Origin: Actinomycetes bacterium
GTDB lineage: Bacteria > Actinomycetota > Acidimicrobiia > Acidimicrobiales > Palsa-688
Length of the DNA: 22,139 nucleotides
Direction: 5' to 3'
Assembly: GCA_021816565.1 (NCBI GenBank)
Contig: JAKAXN010000030.1
Location: forward strand, 1-22,139
Part shown: piece after piece, positions 14,120 to 22,139 of the stretch
Layout: each line of letters starts with the position of its first letter
Numbering within the stretch: position 1 is the first letter of the stretch
Program-made: the position numbers and the translations under genes
Notes under the pieces: model-generated
The model's database searches: none
What the model was told of the DNA's origin: nothing
What the model saw: the letters and a program-made list of their open reading frames with translations, nothing else

Positions 14120-15358
14120 TTATACCTTCTGCGCCGCCCCGGCGGGGCCGGCCACACCGCCGAGACCGCGCCGGTGCAGGGCCATCCACCGGCCGGCGAG
14201 CATCACCGCCGCCCCCACCACGCAGGCCCCCGCGGCCACCGCCCAGGCCAGGGCGTAGGAGCTGTGCCCGGCGATCTGCCCGAACAGGAAAGGCCCCACC
14301 ACGCCACCCAGCCGCCCCCCGGTCTGGGTGACCCCGGTGGCCCAGCCCGGCCGGTCCGGGTGGAGGCGCACCACGGCGAAGTTGAACAGCCCGTTCCACC
14401 CCCAGCCCACCCCGAAGGCCAGTACGACCACCGGGAGGTAGGCCCACGACGCTCCTTCCGCAGACGCGGCGGCCAGCCCCAGGAAGCCGAGGGCGCCGGC
14501 CGCCAGCATGGCGGCCACTACCGGCAGGTGGTCCCCGGCCCGGCGGTCCGAGTACCAGCCGACCGCCACCCGGCCCACCACCGCCGCGGCTCCGCCCACC
14601 CCGAGGAGCAGTCCGGCGCTGCCCCGGCCGGCCCCGGCGGAGACCGCCGAACTGGCCAGGAACGCGGTGAGCGACCCCGCCGCGGCCAGGCCCAGACCGA
14701 AGCCGGCGGCCATGACCCAGAGCTCGGCGGCACCCGAGCGGGGCGGCCGGGCGGCGGAGGCGGCCCTCCGGGCGGCGAAGGACTGCTCGGGGCGGGGCAG
14801 CACCACGGCTACCACTGCAGCCAGGACGGCGGCCAGGGCGAACGCCCAGCGCCAGCCCACGGTGAGGGCCAGAGCCGGCACCGCCAACCCGGCCAGGGCG
14901 GTGGTCAGCGGGACGGCGGACTGCTTCACCCCGAACGCCACCCCCTGGCGATCGGCCCGCATGCGACGGGTCAGGTAGGTGTTGGCGGCCGGCTGCATGG
15001 CGGCGCTGGAGACACCGGCCACCACCAGGAGAACGGCCAGGGCCGCCACCGAGTGCACCACGCCGGCTATCAGGGCCAGCACCGCAGCGCTGACCCCGCA
15101 CGCGGCGCGCATGGTCCGCAGGGCCCCCACCGCTTCGACCACGTGGCCGAGCGAGACCGAGCTGCCCGCGGCCCCCAGGTAGTACAGCGCCACCAGCAGG
15201 CCGAGAGTCCCGGCCCCGAAGTGCAGCGACTCCCGGATCTGCACCGCCACCGCGCCCAGGAGGAACACGGGCAGGGCGCACGCCACCGTTCCCGACATGG
15301 AAGCCGCCAGCACCCGCCGGTTTGCGGTCGGGCTGGGAGACGGGACAGGGTCGGCCAC
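14120..15358 (-). CDS. MFS transporter
   Basis: The 412-residue product is a major facilitator permease with about 12 hydrophobic segments. Helix 1 is near 17-41. A glycine-rich VGRVAVGWYSDRRAGD corresponds to the loop between helices 8 and 9, and a charged central loop ARRAASAARPPRSGA separates the halves. The start is GTG 15356-15358; the N-terminal 14 residues are Pro/Ser-rich. The fold resembles CynX/NimT-like and related small-solute MFS members, but I cannot assign a substrate. It lies 79 nt downstream of the FAD oxidoreductase and 81 nt upstream of the ATPase operon's first gene, on the same strand. Shared transcription with either is possible but the gaps and hairpins argue for separate units. 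Confidence 0.88.
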   Translation of the reverse strand: MADPVPSPSPTANRRVLAASMSGTVACALPVFLLGAVAVQIRESLHFGAGTLGLLVALYYLGAAGSSVSLGHVVEAVGALRTMRAACGVSAAVLALIAGVVHSVAALAVLLVVAGVSSAAMQPAANTYLTRRMRADRQGVAFGVKQSAVPLTTALAGLAVPALALTVGWRWAFALAAVLAAVVAVVLPRPEQSFAARRAASAARPPRSGAAELWVMAAGFGLGLAAAGSLTAFLASSAVSAGAGRGSAGLLLGVGGAAAVVGRVAVGWYSDRRAGDHLPVVAAMLAAGALGFLGLAAASAEGASWAYLPVVVLAFGVGWGWNGLFNFAVVRLHPDRPGWATGVTQTGGRLGGVVGPFLFGQIAGHSSYALAWAVAAGACVVGAAVMLAGRWMALHRRGLGGVAGPAGAAQKV

Positions 15359-15437
15359 CGGGGCCGACGATACATACCCCGGGGGGAAGCTGTCCGATCC
15401 CCCGTCCGTCAGCCGGACCGGGCCGGTGGCGGCCGGT

Positions 15438-16682
15438 TCAGGCCCGACCGCGCCGGTCCCTAAGCAGGGCCCGGGCCGCCCGTCGTCCCGACACCAGCGC
15501 CCCCTGGATAGAGGGCGTGTCGCGCCAGTCGCCGCACACGTAGCGGCCGGCGGCGATGCGCACCGGCCGACGCCGGTCGAGCGGCGGCGGAGCCGACGGC
15601 TGGGCCCGGTCGATCCGGTAGGTCGCCACCGGGAGGAAGTCGTCGGGGGCCAACCCGTACAGGACGGCCAGTCGCCCCCGCACCGCCCGGTCCAGGTTCG
15701 GGTCGTCCCGGCGGGGACCCACCACGCTGGTCGCGACCAGCACCCGGCCGTCCGAGGAGTAGCCGGGCGCGGCGGCGGTCATCACCACCGTGTTGGCCAC
15801 CAGGTCGAGATGGTCGGGATCGAGGATCAGGACCGGCTCCTCCACCGGCGCGGCCTGCAGGCAGTGGTAGAGGGTGGTGACCCCGTTCCATCCCGGGGGG
15901 GTGAGGCCCGGCATCAACCGGCAGGCGGTGGTGCCGTCGGTGGCGACGATCACCGACGGGGCCGTGACCTGCTCACCACCGGCCAGCACCACTCCCGTCC
16001 CGGACAGCTCGCCGACCCGGGCCCCGAGCCGTAGCGCACCGGCCGGCAGGCCGGCGGCCAGCTGCTCCGGAATGGCCTGCATTCCGGAGGCCGGCACGGT
16101 CACCTGACCCCTGACGAAGGTGCGCCACACCAGCCGCATGAACCGGGCGGAGCTGGACAGCTCCGGGTCGAGCAGCACCCCGGCCAGGAACGGCCGGATG
16201 AACCGCTCGGTGCCCGCCTCCCCGACGCGGTAGTGCCGGAGCGCCTCCTCGGCCGTCATGTCGTCCCCGGCGAGGAGGGCCGCGACCGGAGCGAACCCGC
16301 ACCACCCGGAGAAGGCGGCGATGGCCGCCTTGTCCGATGCGGGCATCAGGGTGGAGCCGAGCGTGGCCCGGCTCCGGCGCCAGTCGGAGCGGGGGTCGAC
16401 CAGCAGGTGGGACCGCCCGCCATGGTGGACCAGCGCCCCCTTCACGAACCGGTGCAGGTCCAGCGCCTCCAGGTCGAGCAGCTCGGCTGCCGCCGGGTAG
16501 GCGGTGTTGAACACCTGGAAGCCCCGGTCCAGCCGGAACCCGTCCACCAGGTCGGTGCGGACCCGGCCCCCCACCGAGTCGGATGCCTCCAGCACCGATA
16601 CCTCGAGCCCGGCGGCGGAAAGTTCTCTGGCAGCGGCCAGGCCGGCCAACCCGGCCCCAACCACGATGGCGTCGACGGTCAT
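15438..16682 (-). CDS. FAD-dependent amine-oxidase-like oxidoreductase
   Basis: The 414-residue flavoprotein starts at ATG 16680-16682, two bases after GGAGG. It has the FAD dinucleotide motif [14 protein letters not shown] (9-22), the ribose-binding strand [17 protein letters not shown] and the following [13 protein letters not shown]. The C-terminal FAD motif [20 protein letters not shown] lies near residues 380-400. These mark the protoporphyrinogen oxidase/monoamine oxidase/phytoene desaturase superfamily. Chain length is normal, so the enzyme appears complete. The substrate is not evident; no carotenoid or heme genes are nearby. A longer in-frame start at 16799 exists but would overlap the divergent SDR gene. 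It is divergent from that gene, across a 67-nt gap with a spaced dyad that may control both. Confidence 0.88.
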   Translation of the reverse strand: MTVDAIVVGAGLAGLAAARELSAAGLEVSVLEASDSVGGRVRTDLVDGFRLDRGFQVFNTAYPAAAELLDLEALDLHRFVKGALVHHGGRSHLLVDPRSDWRRSRATLGSTLMPASDKAAIAAFSGWCGFAPVAALLAGDDMTAEEALRHYRVGEAGTERFIRPFLAGVLLDPELSSSARFMRLVWRTFVRGQVTVPASGMQAIPEQLAAGLPAGALRLGARVGELSGTGVVLAGGEQVTAPSVIVATDGTTACRLMPGLTPPGWNGVTTLYHCLQAAPVEEPVLILDPDHLDLVANTVVMTAAAPGYSSDGRVLVATSVVGPRRDDPNLDRAVRGRLAVLYGLAPDDFLPVATYRIDRAQPSAPPPLDRRRPVRIAAGRYVCGDWRDTPSIQGALVSGRRAARALLRDRRGRA

Positions 16683-16691
16683 CGCCTCCGA

Positions 16692-16716
16692 CCGTAGCGG
16701 CAGCGGGACGCTACGG
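16692..16716. promoter_or_regulatory. Spaced palindrome between divergent FAD oxidoreductase and SDR genes
   Basis: CCGTAGCG (16692-16699) and CGCTACGG (16709-16716) form perfect 8-bp arms separated by nine bases, within the 67-nt divergent gap. Arm centres are 17 bp apart, suitable for a dimeric regulator. A hairpin in the FAD oxidoreductase leader is the alternative, as the dyad ends about 10 nt before its ATG. Confidence 0.5.
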
Positions 16717-16749
16717 ACATAAGGGGGCGGCCCGCGCGAAGCTCGACCG

Positions 16750-18270
16750 GTGCCAGACAGCCCGGTCCGCGACGCCCCGCCCCCTCTGTGCCTGGTCACC
16801 GGGGCGACCGGCTACATCGGCGGCCGGCTGGTGCCGGCCCTGCTCGACGCCGGCTACCGGGTGCGGGCTGCGGTGCGGGACCCGAAGCGGATGCGGGACC
16901 AGCCCTGGGCCGACCGCATCGAGGTGGTGAGGGCCGACGTGACCGATCCTGCGGGCCTGCCGGCCGCCTTCGACGGCGTGAGCGTGGGCTACTACCTGGT
17001 GCACGCCCTCGGCGCCGGACCCGGCTTCGAAGCCATAGACCGCCGGGCCGCCGAGGCGTTCGGACGGGCCGCCCGGGAGGCCGGGGCGACCCGGCTGGTG
17101 TACCTGGGCGGGCTGACCCCCGACGTTCCGGACGCGGAGCTGTCCCCCCACCTGCGCTCCCGGGCCGAGGTGGGCCGCATCCTGCGCCAGTCCGGGGTCC
17201 CGACGGCCGAGCTGCGGGCGGCCATCATCCTCGGGTCGGGCTCCGCCTCTTTCGAGATGCTCAGGTACCTGACCGAGCGCCTGCCGGTCATGGTGACCCC
17301 GAAGTGGGTGGCGAACCGGGTGCAGCCCATCGCCGTGCGCGACGTCCTGCGGTATCTGGTCGAGTCGGCGTCCCTGCCGGCCGAGGTCAACCGGGCCTTC
17401 GACATCGGCGGGCCCGAGGTGCTCACCTACCGGGACATGATGCTCCGCTACGGCGCCGTGGCCGGGCTTTCGAAGCGGGTGATCGTGCCCGTACCGGTCC
17501 TGTCCCCTGCGCTGTCCAGCCTGTGGGTGGGGCTGGTGACGCCGGTGCCGGGCGGTATCGCCCGGCCGCTGGTGGAGTCGCTGCGCCACGAGGTGGTGTG
17601 CCGGGAGGACGACATCACCCGGTGGATCCCGCCCCCGGCGGCCGGGCTGGTCGGCTTCGAGGACGCGGTGCGCCTGGCCCTGACCAGGGTGCGCAACGCC
17701 GACGTGGTGACCAGGTGGTCCTCGGCGGTGCCCGACGGGGCCCCGAGCGACCCGCTCCCATCGGATCCGGACTGGTCGGGCGGCAGCCTCTACGAGGACG
17801 ACCGGGAGGTCGTGGTCCACGCGCCGGCCGACGCGCTGTGGGATGTGGTGGAGGGGATCGGCGGGGAGAACGGGTGGTACTCGTTCCCCCTGGCCTGGGC
17901 CGTCCGGGGTTGGATGGACCGTCTGGTCGGCGGGGTGGGCCTGCGGCGGGGCCGCCGGGATCCGTCCCGACTGCGGGTGGGCGACTCGCTGGACTTCTGG
18001 CGGGTGGAGGAACTCAAGCGGGGCAGCCTGCTGCGCCTGCGGGCGGAGATGAGGCTGCCCGGCCTGGCCTGGCTGGAACTGAGCGTCACCGCCGAGGCGC
18101 CGGCCGGGCCGGGCCGTCCCCGCAGCCGGTACCGCCAGAGGGCCCTGTTCCACCCCCGGGGACTGGCCGGCCACGCCTACTGGTGGGCGGTGTCCCCGTT
18201 CCACTCGGTGGTCTTCGGGGGGATGGTGCGCAACATCGCCGCCGAGGCGGAGCGGTCCGCCGGCCGCTGA
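16750..18270 (+). CDS. SDR-family NAD(P)-binding protein with C-terminal DUF2867
   Basis: The 506-residue protein is a fusion common in actinobacteria. Residues 12-230 form an atypical/extended SDR Rossmann domain: TGATGYIGG (17-25) binds the dinucleotide, [11 protein letters not shown] follows strand 2, and YYLVHALG and RLVYLGGL are the later strands. The canonical YxxxK catalytic pair is not obvious, as usual in the NmrA-like branch. Residues about 350-500 are DUF2867, a START-like ligand-binding fold, with [32 protein letters not shown] and the end [16 protein letters not shown]. The start is GTG 16750-16752. A redox-linked lipid or isoprenoid role is sometimes suggested for such fusions; here it remains unknown. 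The 3' end overlaps the convergent DUF429 gene by 94 nt. Confidence 0.9.
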   Translation: MPDSPVRDAPPPLCLVTGATGYIGGRLVPALLDAGYRVRAAVRDPKRMRDQPWADRIEVVRADVTDPAGLPAAFDGVSVGYYLVHALGAGPGFEAIDRRAAEAFGRAAREAGATRLVYLGGLTPDVPDAELSPHLRSRAEVGRILRQSGVPTAELRAAIILGSGSASFEMLRYLTERLPVMVTPKWVANRVQPIAVRDVLRYLVESASLPAEVNRAFDIGGPEVLTYRDMMLRYGAVAGLSKRVIVPVPVLSPALSSLWVGLVTPVPGGIARPLVESLRHEVVCREDDITRWIPPPAAGLVGFEDAVRLALTRVRNADVVTRWSSAVPDGAPSDPLPSDPDWSGGSLYEDDREVVVHAPADALWDVVEGIGGENGWYSFPLAWAVRGWMDRLVGGVGLRRGRRDPSRLRVGDSLDFWRVEELKRGSLLRLRAEMRLPGLAWLELSVTAEAPAGPGRPRSRYRQRALFHPRGLAGHAYWWAVSPFHSVVFGGMVRNIAAEAERSAGR

Positions 18271-18914
18271 GGCCGGCGGACCGCCCGCGGTAGCCACATC
18301 CGGCTGCCGTCGGGGTCGGGGCAGCGGTGCGGCAGCGGTTCCCCGGTGGCCGCGGCCAGGGCCGCCACCGCGGCATCGAGCAGGTGGTGCGGCCACCGTC
18401 GGGCGTCACCGGGTAGCTCCACCCGCCCCGCGAGGAGCCGGACCCGGTCCCCGCGGCCGGCCGCGGTCGTCTTCGGGGGCGGCCAGCGCCCGCCGTTGAG
18501 CCGGTGGAAAGCGGCGGCCGGGAAGGTCTCCACCACCTCGGCGCCGACTTCGCCGAGGAGGCGCCACACCTCGAATCCGGTGAGCATCCACGCCGGGGCG
18601 TCCGCCCGGTCCCGGGGCGTCACCCACGGCACCGGAGGCACGCCCGGGACGGGGATCTCGGAGCAGCGGCCGGTGCGGAACTTGGCGGCCACCGCGTCGT
18701 CGGCGGTGTGGGCCCCCCGGCTCAGGCCGCCCGGGGCGTCCACCGCCACCCGGACCGCCCCGGCACAGAACCGGATCAGCCCGGGGGACACCCCACCGGT
18801 GTAGCAGCCGGTCACGGCCAGCCGGCCGGCCTCCTCCTCCAAGCGGACCCCGTGCACCAGGGACGCACCCACGTCCAGACCTACCGCCGGCGCGGGTGGC
18901 TCAGAGGTTGACAT
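18177..18914 (-). CDS. DUF429 protein (RNase H-like fold)
   Basis: The 245-residue product matches DUF429, predicted nuclease-like proteins with an RNase H-type fold and unproven function. Seen are VGLDVGASLVHGVRL (the first acidic strand), VRVAVDAPGGLSRG (second Asp strand), FRTGRCSEIPVPGVPPV, GFEVWRLLGEVGAEVVETFP with AAAFHRL, and HHLLDAAVAALAAATG with a late His and Asp. The last 35 or so residues, after MWLPRAVRR, are antisense to the SDR gene and to the hairpin at 18252-18284; they look like run-on sequence, so the domain itself ends near residue 212. The ATG at 18912-18914 overlaps the rhomboid stop by 14 nt, so translation is probably coupled. Confidence 0.82.
   Translation of the reverse strand: MSTSEPPAPAVGLDVGASLVHGVRLEEEAGRLAVTGCYTGGVSPGLIRFCAGAVRVAVDAPGGLSRGAHTADDAVAAKFRTGRCSEIPVPGVPPVPWVTPRDRADAPAWMLTGFEVWRLLGEVGAEVVETFPAAAFHRLNGGRWPPPKTTAAGRGDRVRLLAGRVELPGDARRWPHHLLDAAVAALAAATGEPLPHRCPDPDGSRMWLPRAVRRPQRPADRSASAAMLRTIPPKTTEWNGDTAHQ
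18252..18284. terminator. Perfect 14-bp hairpin spanning the SDR stop codon
   Basis: GCGGTCCGCCGGCC (18252-18265) and GGCCGGCGGACCGC (18271-18284) are exact inverted copies with the 5-nt loop GCTGA, which contains the SDR stop TGA. No U-tract follows on either strand. Its placement between convergent genes fits a two-way terminator, although the DUF429 reading frame passes through it. Confidence 0.6.
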
Positions 18915-19809
18915 GCCCGGGCGGCAGCAGCACCAGGAGGCTCAGCGCCACCGCTACGGCCACCACCACCGCTACGCCCTGCACGACCTGGGCCACCGCC
19001 GACGGCGGGGCCGAGCCCCCGCCCCAGTCCCCGGCCGGGCGGCGGCCGGGCAGGGCCATGAGGCCGAAGCAGGTGACCGCCCCGACGACCATGCCGCCCA
19101 GGTGGGCCCGCCAGTCGATGCTGGGGCTGGTGAAACCGATGAACAGGTTGACCGCTATGAGGGCCACGATCGAACGGGTCTCCCAGCGGCGCAGGCGGGC
19201 CAGTACGAAGTAGGCGCCCATGACCCCGAAGATGGCCCCGCTGGCCCCGATGCCGGCCACGTCCGGGCGGCTGAGGAGGTAGGAGCCAACCGAGCCGCCC
19301 AGGGCGGAGAGCATGTAGATGGCCACGAACCGGGACCGGCCGACCTCTGCTTCCACCGGCGGGCCGACGATGGCCAGGGTCACCATGTTGAACAGGATGT
19401 GCTCGATGTTGGCGTGCAGGAACGCCCCGGTGATCAGCCGGTACCACTGCCCGTGGTAGTGCACCCCATCCGGCCACATGGCGAACCGGCCGACGGTGGA
19501 GTTGAAGTGGCGGCTCTCCCACAGGTAGACGGCCACGTTGATGACGATGACGGCCGTTACGACCGGGGTGACGCGGGTGTTTCCCAGCCGCCCGACGCCC
19601 CGGCCGGCGGCCGGCCGCCACCGCACCGTCGGCGAAACCCGGGCCCCGGCCCGTACGCACTCCGAACACTGCCAGCCGACCGGCGCCTCGTGCATGCAGT
19701 CCGGGCAGATGGGCCGGCCGCAGCGCCGGCACGTCGAACCGGCCGGCCGGTCGGCGTGCACGTAGCAGCTCGGCGGCGCAACCGGTCCGGTACTAGACAC
19801 GGCCACCAT
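18901..19809 (-). CDS. Rhomboid-family intramembrane serine protease with N-terminal zinc finger
   Basis: The 302-residue protein starts at ATG 19807-19809 (GTG 19804-19806 is the next codon). Residues 15-51 hold a B-box-like double zinc site with Cys at 15, 27, 30, 35, 38, 48 and 51 and His at 18 and 40. The rhomboid core (about 82-265) has helix 1 PVVTAVIVINVAVYLW, then FLHANIEHILFNM with the oxyanion His137 and Asn141, the catalytic Ser190 in GASGAIFG, and catalytic His236 in RAHLGG. One more hydrophobic segment ends the chain. The protease cuts membrane-embedded substrates; none can be named. The zinc finger and core together are a common actinobacterial layout. It lies 32 nt after the phosphatase gene and overlaps DUF429 by 14 nt. 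Confidence 0.92.
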   Translation of the reverse strand: MVAVSSTGPVAPPSCYVHADRPAGSTCRRCGRPICPDCMHEAPVGWQCSECVRAGARVSPTVRWRPAAGRGVGRLGNTRVTPVVTAVIVINVAVYLWESRHFNSTVGRFAMWPDGVHYHGQWYRLITGAFLHANIEHILFNMVTLAIVGPPVEAEVGRSRFVAIYMLSALGGSVGSYLLSRPDVAGIGASGAIFGVMGAYFVLARLRRWETRSIVALIAVNLFIGFTSPSIDWRAHLGGMVVGAVTCFGLMALPGRRPAGDWGGGSAPPSAVAQVVQGVAVVVAVAVALSLLVLLPPGHVNL

Positions 19810-19841
19810 CCTGGCCCACCGGGGAGGGCAGCAGGCGGCGG

Positions 19842-20435
19842 CTAGCCGGGGACGCCGGCCGAGACGTTCCAGTGGCGGATCACCGGCGTGCCCCGGTCCC
19901 ATGCCAGCTCGGACCACGTGGCCGTGTCGAGCATGAGCCACTGCCCTGCTTCGACGCCGGCACCGACCCAGCGCGCTGCGGTGACCCGGCTGAAATGGCC
20001 GTGACCGACGAGCACCACCCGGCGGGCCCCGGACTCCCTGATCCGGGCGATGAGCCGGTCGGCCCGGCGGCCCACGTCGGTGGCGGTCTCCCCGCCCGGC
20101 CACGGGCCGTCCCAAATGCTCCAGCCCGGGGCCTCGCCGCGGATGTCGGGGGTGGTCCGCCCCTCGAACTCCCCGTAGTCCCACTCCTGCAGGTCGTCGG
20201 TCACCTCGTATGGCACCAGGCCGGCCAGCTCGGCGGTGCGGCGGGCCCGGATCCGGGGGCTGCACAGCACCAGATCGGCTCCCAGCCGGCCGGCGAGCGG
20301 GGCCAGGGCGGCAGCCTGCTGCTCACCCTCGGCCGTTAGCTCGATGTCGGTGCGGCCGGTGTGGCGGCCGTCGCGGCTCCAGACGGTCTGGCCGTGACGG
20401 ACCAGCCATACGGTGGGCTCCCCAGCCTCCCCCAC
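19842..20435 (-). CDS. Histidine phosphatase superfamily protein
   Basis: This 197-residue enzyme begins at GTG 20433-20435, whose G is also the last base of the permease stop TAG. Key features are the RHG motif in VWLVRHGQTVW (Arg13, His14, Gly15), the following GRTDIELTAEGEQQA, LVLCSPRIRARRTAEL, the acid-base region LQEWDYGEFEGRTTP, and VVLVGHGHFSRV with the second catalytic His. This is branch 1 of the superfamily (phosphoglycerate-mutase-like phosphatases), which act on varied phosphomonoesters via phosphohistidine. The substrate is undefined. One-base overlap with the ABC permease points to coupled translation, though a functional link is not evident. Confidence 0.92.
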   Translation of the reverse strand: MGEAGEPTVWLVRHGQTVWSRDGRHTGRTDIELTAEGEQQAAALAPLAGRLGADLVLCSPRIRARRTAELAGLVPYEVTDDLQEWDYGEFEGRTTPDIRGEAPGWSIWDGPWPGGETATDVGRRADRLIARIRESGARRVVLVGHGHFSRVTAARWVGAGVEAGQWLMLDTATWSELAWDRGTPVIRHWNVSAGVPG

Positions 20436-21274
20436 TAGGCGTCCCGCCGCTCGAGCAGGAACAGGGCCACCACCAGCACCACCGCCACGAAGGCCGCCAT
20501 CTCCCCGAAGCCCACCCAGGCGGCCAGGGCGTGGGCCCCGTGGTGGAGCTTGGTCACCTCCTGGCCGGCATTGGTGGGCCAGTACTCCTCGATGGGCTGC
20601 GACCAGGAGGTGGGCAGGGCGAAGGCGATGCCCGGGAGGATGAACAGCATGGCCACCACCACAGCGATGCCGGCGGCGGCGTGGCGCAGGATGACCGCGA
20701 AGGCCCCGCCCATGAGCCCGATCAGGGCCAGGTACAGACCGGAGCCGACCACCACCCGCACCACCAGGTGCTGGTGCAGGCTGGCCGAAGGGGCGTGGCC
20801 GTGGATCAGGGCCTGCCCCAGGAGGAACGCCGCGAAGGCGATGACCTGGCCGACCACCACGGCGGCCAGGGTGAAGACCAGCAGCTTGGCCGTCATCATC
20901 CGGACCCGGCGGGGCACCGCGGCCAGGCTGGTGCGGATCATCCCCGTCGAGTACTCGGAGGTGACCACGAGCACCCCGAGCACGGCGAAGGCCAGCTGGG
21001 CCAGGCCCAGGCTGCGCAGACTGCGGTCGGTCGGATCCCATCCGAAGCGGATGCGGGGATCGGTGGCGTAGTGGGAGGCCGAGATGCCCGAGATCAGGGC
21101 GGCCAGGCCGATGCCCAGCACGGCGGCGACGAAGAACGTCCAGTAGGTGGAGCGCACCGAGCGGAACTTGGTCCACTCCGACCGGACGGCGTCGCTGTAG
21201 CTGTAGGGGCGCCGGGCCGTCCGGACGTCCTCAGCGGCCGGGGCACCGGCGGCGACAGTGGGGACGGCGGCCAT
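20435..21274 (-). CDS. ABC transporter permease
   Basis: The 279-residue membrane protein is an ABC-2-like permease with six hydrophobic segments. The N-terminal cytoplasmic part YSYSDAVRSEWTKFRSVRSTYW is the typical amphipathic lead-in of this family, and GVLVVTSEYSTGMIRTSLAAVPRR is its characteristic loop after the second membrane helix. The last helix ends in LFLLERRDA. The ATG 21272-21274 overlaps the ATPase stop by one base (TGATG), so it pairs with that ATPase as an export system, probably two copies of each. The exported compound is unknown. The downstream stop TAG shares a base with the phosphatase start. Confidence 0.9.
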   Translation of the reverse strand: MAAVPTVAAGAPAAEDVRTARRPYSYSDAVRSEWTKFRSVRSTYWTFFVAAVLGIGLAALISGISASHYATDPRIRFGWDPTDRSLRSLGLAQLAFAVLGVLVVTSEYSTGMIRTSLAAVPRRVRMMTAKLLVFTLAAVVVGQVIAFAAFLLGQALIHGHAPSASLHQHLVVRVVVGSGLYLALIGLMGGAFAVILRHAAAGIAVVVAMLFILPGIAFALPTSWSQPIEEYWPTNAGQEVTKLHHGAHALAAWVGFGEMAAFVAVVLVVALFLLERRDA

Positions 21275-22139
21275 CACTTCACCTGCCCGGTGGCGTGGAA
21301 CTCCACGCTGTCCGACGTCAGCTCCATGAATGCCTCCTCCAGCGAGGCCCGCTGCGGGGCCAGCTCGTGCAGGACGATGCCGGCGGACGCCGCCATCTCC
21401 CCTATATCCGACGATTCCAGGCCGGCGACCACCAGGGCCCCGGTGTTGTCGGTCTCGACCACCGCCTCGGCCTGGCGCAGGAGGGCCACCAGCTGGTCGG
21501 ACTGCGGCGAGCGCACCCGCACCGAGTTGCGGGAACTCGAGTTGACGAAGGTAGAGATGCTCTCGTCGCGGATCAGCCGGCCCCTCCCGATGACCACGAC
21601 ATGCTCGGCGGTCAGGGCCATCTCGCTCATCAGGTGGCTGGAGACGAACACGGTCCGGCCCTGGGCGGCCAGGTCCCGCATCAGGCGCCGGACCCAGGCG
21701 ATGCCCTCCGGGTCCAGGCCGTTGACCGGCTCGTCGAACATCAGGATCTTCGGGTCGCCGAGCAGGGCCGCCGCGATACCCAGCCGCTGCCCCATGCCGA
21801 GCGAGTAGGACTGGGCCCGGCGCTTGGCCGCGGTCTCCAGCCCGACGATGGCCAGCACCTCGTCCACCCGGCGCTTGGGGATCCCGTTGCTCTGGGCCAG
21901 ACACAGCAGGTGGTTGTACGCCGAGCGACCCCCGTGGAAGGCCTTGGCGTCGAGCAGGGCCCCGACCTCCTGCAGGGGCACGTCCAGATCCCGGTAGCGC
22001 CGGCCGTCGACCGTCACCGCTCCCCGGTCGGGGCGGTCCAGGCCCACGATCATGCGCATGGTCGTGGTCTTGCCCGCCCCGTTGGGGCCGAGGAAGCCGG
22101 TGACGATCCCCGGCTTCACGTCGAAGCTGAGGTCGTCCA
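21274..22139 (-). CDS. ABC transporter ATP-binding protein, 5' end outside the window
   Basis: This nucleotide-binding subunit is truncated by the right edge; the frame is open to the last base (the visible edge reads DDLSFDVKPG, as expected a few strands in). It shows Walker A GPNGAGKTTT, the variant signature YSLGMGQRLGIA, Walker B ILMFDEPVNGLDPEG and the switch His in VFVSSHLMSEM. About 100 residues after the core form the DrrA-like C-terminal extension, including LHELAPQRASLEEAFMELT. It belongs with the permease overlapping its stop codon. The family exports antibiotics, lipids or other hydrophobic compounds; the substrate is unknown. Confidence 0.94.
   Translation of the reverse strand, partial: DDLSFDVKPGIVTGFLGPNGAGKTTTMRMIVGLDRPDRGAVTVDGRRYRDLDVPLQEVGALLDAKAFHGGRSAYNHLLCLAQSNGIPKRRVDEVLAIVGLETAAKRRAQSYSLGMGQRLGIAAALLGDPKILMFDEPVNGLDPEGIAWVRRLMRDLAAQGRTVFVSSHLMSEMALTAEHVVVIGRGRLIRDESISTFVNSSSRNSVRVRSPQSDQLVALLRQAEAVVETDNTGALVVAGLESSDIGEMAASAGIVLHELAPQRASLEEAFMELTSDSVEFHATGQVK

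Noticed and set aside
15371..15376. TATGTA on the minus strand as a -10 box for the second MFS gene
   Set aside because: No -35-like hexamer lies 16 to 18 bp upstream, and the match alone is too weak.
13337..15463. A 708-residue plus-strand open frame
   Set aside because: It covers parts of three minus-strand genes with clear protein features and itself shows only low-complexity Gly/Gln/His/Arg sequence.
15414..15466. GGACCGG and CCGGTCC inverted copies near the FAD oxidoreductase stop
   Set aside because: The intervening stretch of over 30 nt and the G/C-only bases make a functional hairpin unconvincing.
16788..18293. A 501-residue plus-strand frame overlapping the SDR gene in another register
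   Set aside because: The SDR/DUF2867 frame has the TGATGYIGG motif and both domains; this one is Arg/Gly-rich with no domain.

Overview
The window is very GC-rich bacterial DNA (about 70% by eye), with G/C at most third codon positions, many GTG starts and tightly packed genes. Gene content points to a high-GC actinobacterium: an acyl-CoA carboxylase beta subunit, a CtpE-type P-type ATPase, a P1B ATPase fused to hemerythrin, DUF4389, an SDR/DUF2867 protein, and an oxidoreductase-methyltransferase fusion beside an XRE-cupin regulator. An Acidimicrobiia-like lineage is my guess; there is no rRNA or other marker to fix it. I see no insertion sequence, integrase, phage gene or CRISPR array, so this reads as ordinary chromosome.

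Left part (1-4580). The 3' end of an acyl-CoA carboxyltransferase gene faces a small acidic protein with a DksA/TraR-like zinc finger. Next come tRNA-Lys(UUU) and a roughly 500-nt stretch of doubtful coding value. A DsrE-like protein follows, then an FAD-oxidoreductase/methyltransferase fusion with an internally shortened oxidoreductase half. An XRE-cupin regulator is divergent from the fusion, and two abutting palindromes lie between them. A 24-residue membrane peptide and a PaaI-type thioesterase complete this part.

Middle part (4575-16682). An MFS permease sits upstream of the thioesterase. It is divergent from a VOC-family protein, which converges on an HNH endonuclease. The remaining genes all lie on the minus strand. 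In transcription order they are an FAD amine-oxidase-like protein, a second MFS permease, an uncharacterised 167-residue protein, a P1B metal ATPase with a C-terminal hemerythrin domain, a CtpE-type ATPase, a DUF4389 membrane protein, and the HNH gene. The 167-residue protein and the two ATPases form a compact operon. The ATPase genes overlap as GTGA, and the leader has two overlapping hairpins beside the ribosome-binding site.

Right part (16692-22139). An SDR/DUF2867 protein is divergent from the FAD oxidoreductase across a 67-nt gap that holds a 25-bp spaced palindrome. Its 3' end overlaps a DUF429 gene at a perfect 14-bp hairpin. A minus-strand run then reads ABC ATPase (cut by the window edge), ABC permease, histidine phosphatase, zinc-finger rhomboid protease and DUF429. 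Most of these junctions overlap by 1 to 14 nt, which suggests one transcript.

The items most worth a second look are the shortened fusion enzyme with its palindromic control region, and the hemerythrin-ATPase/CtpE operon with its unknown first gene and structured leader.
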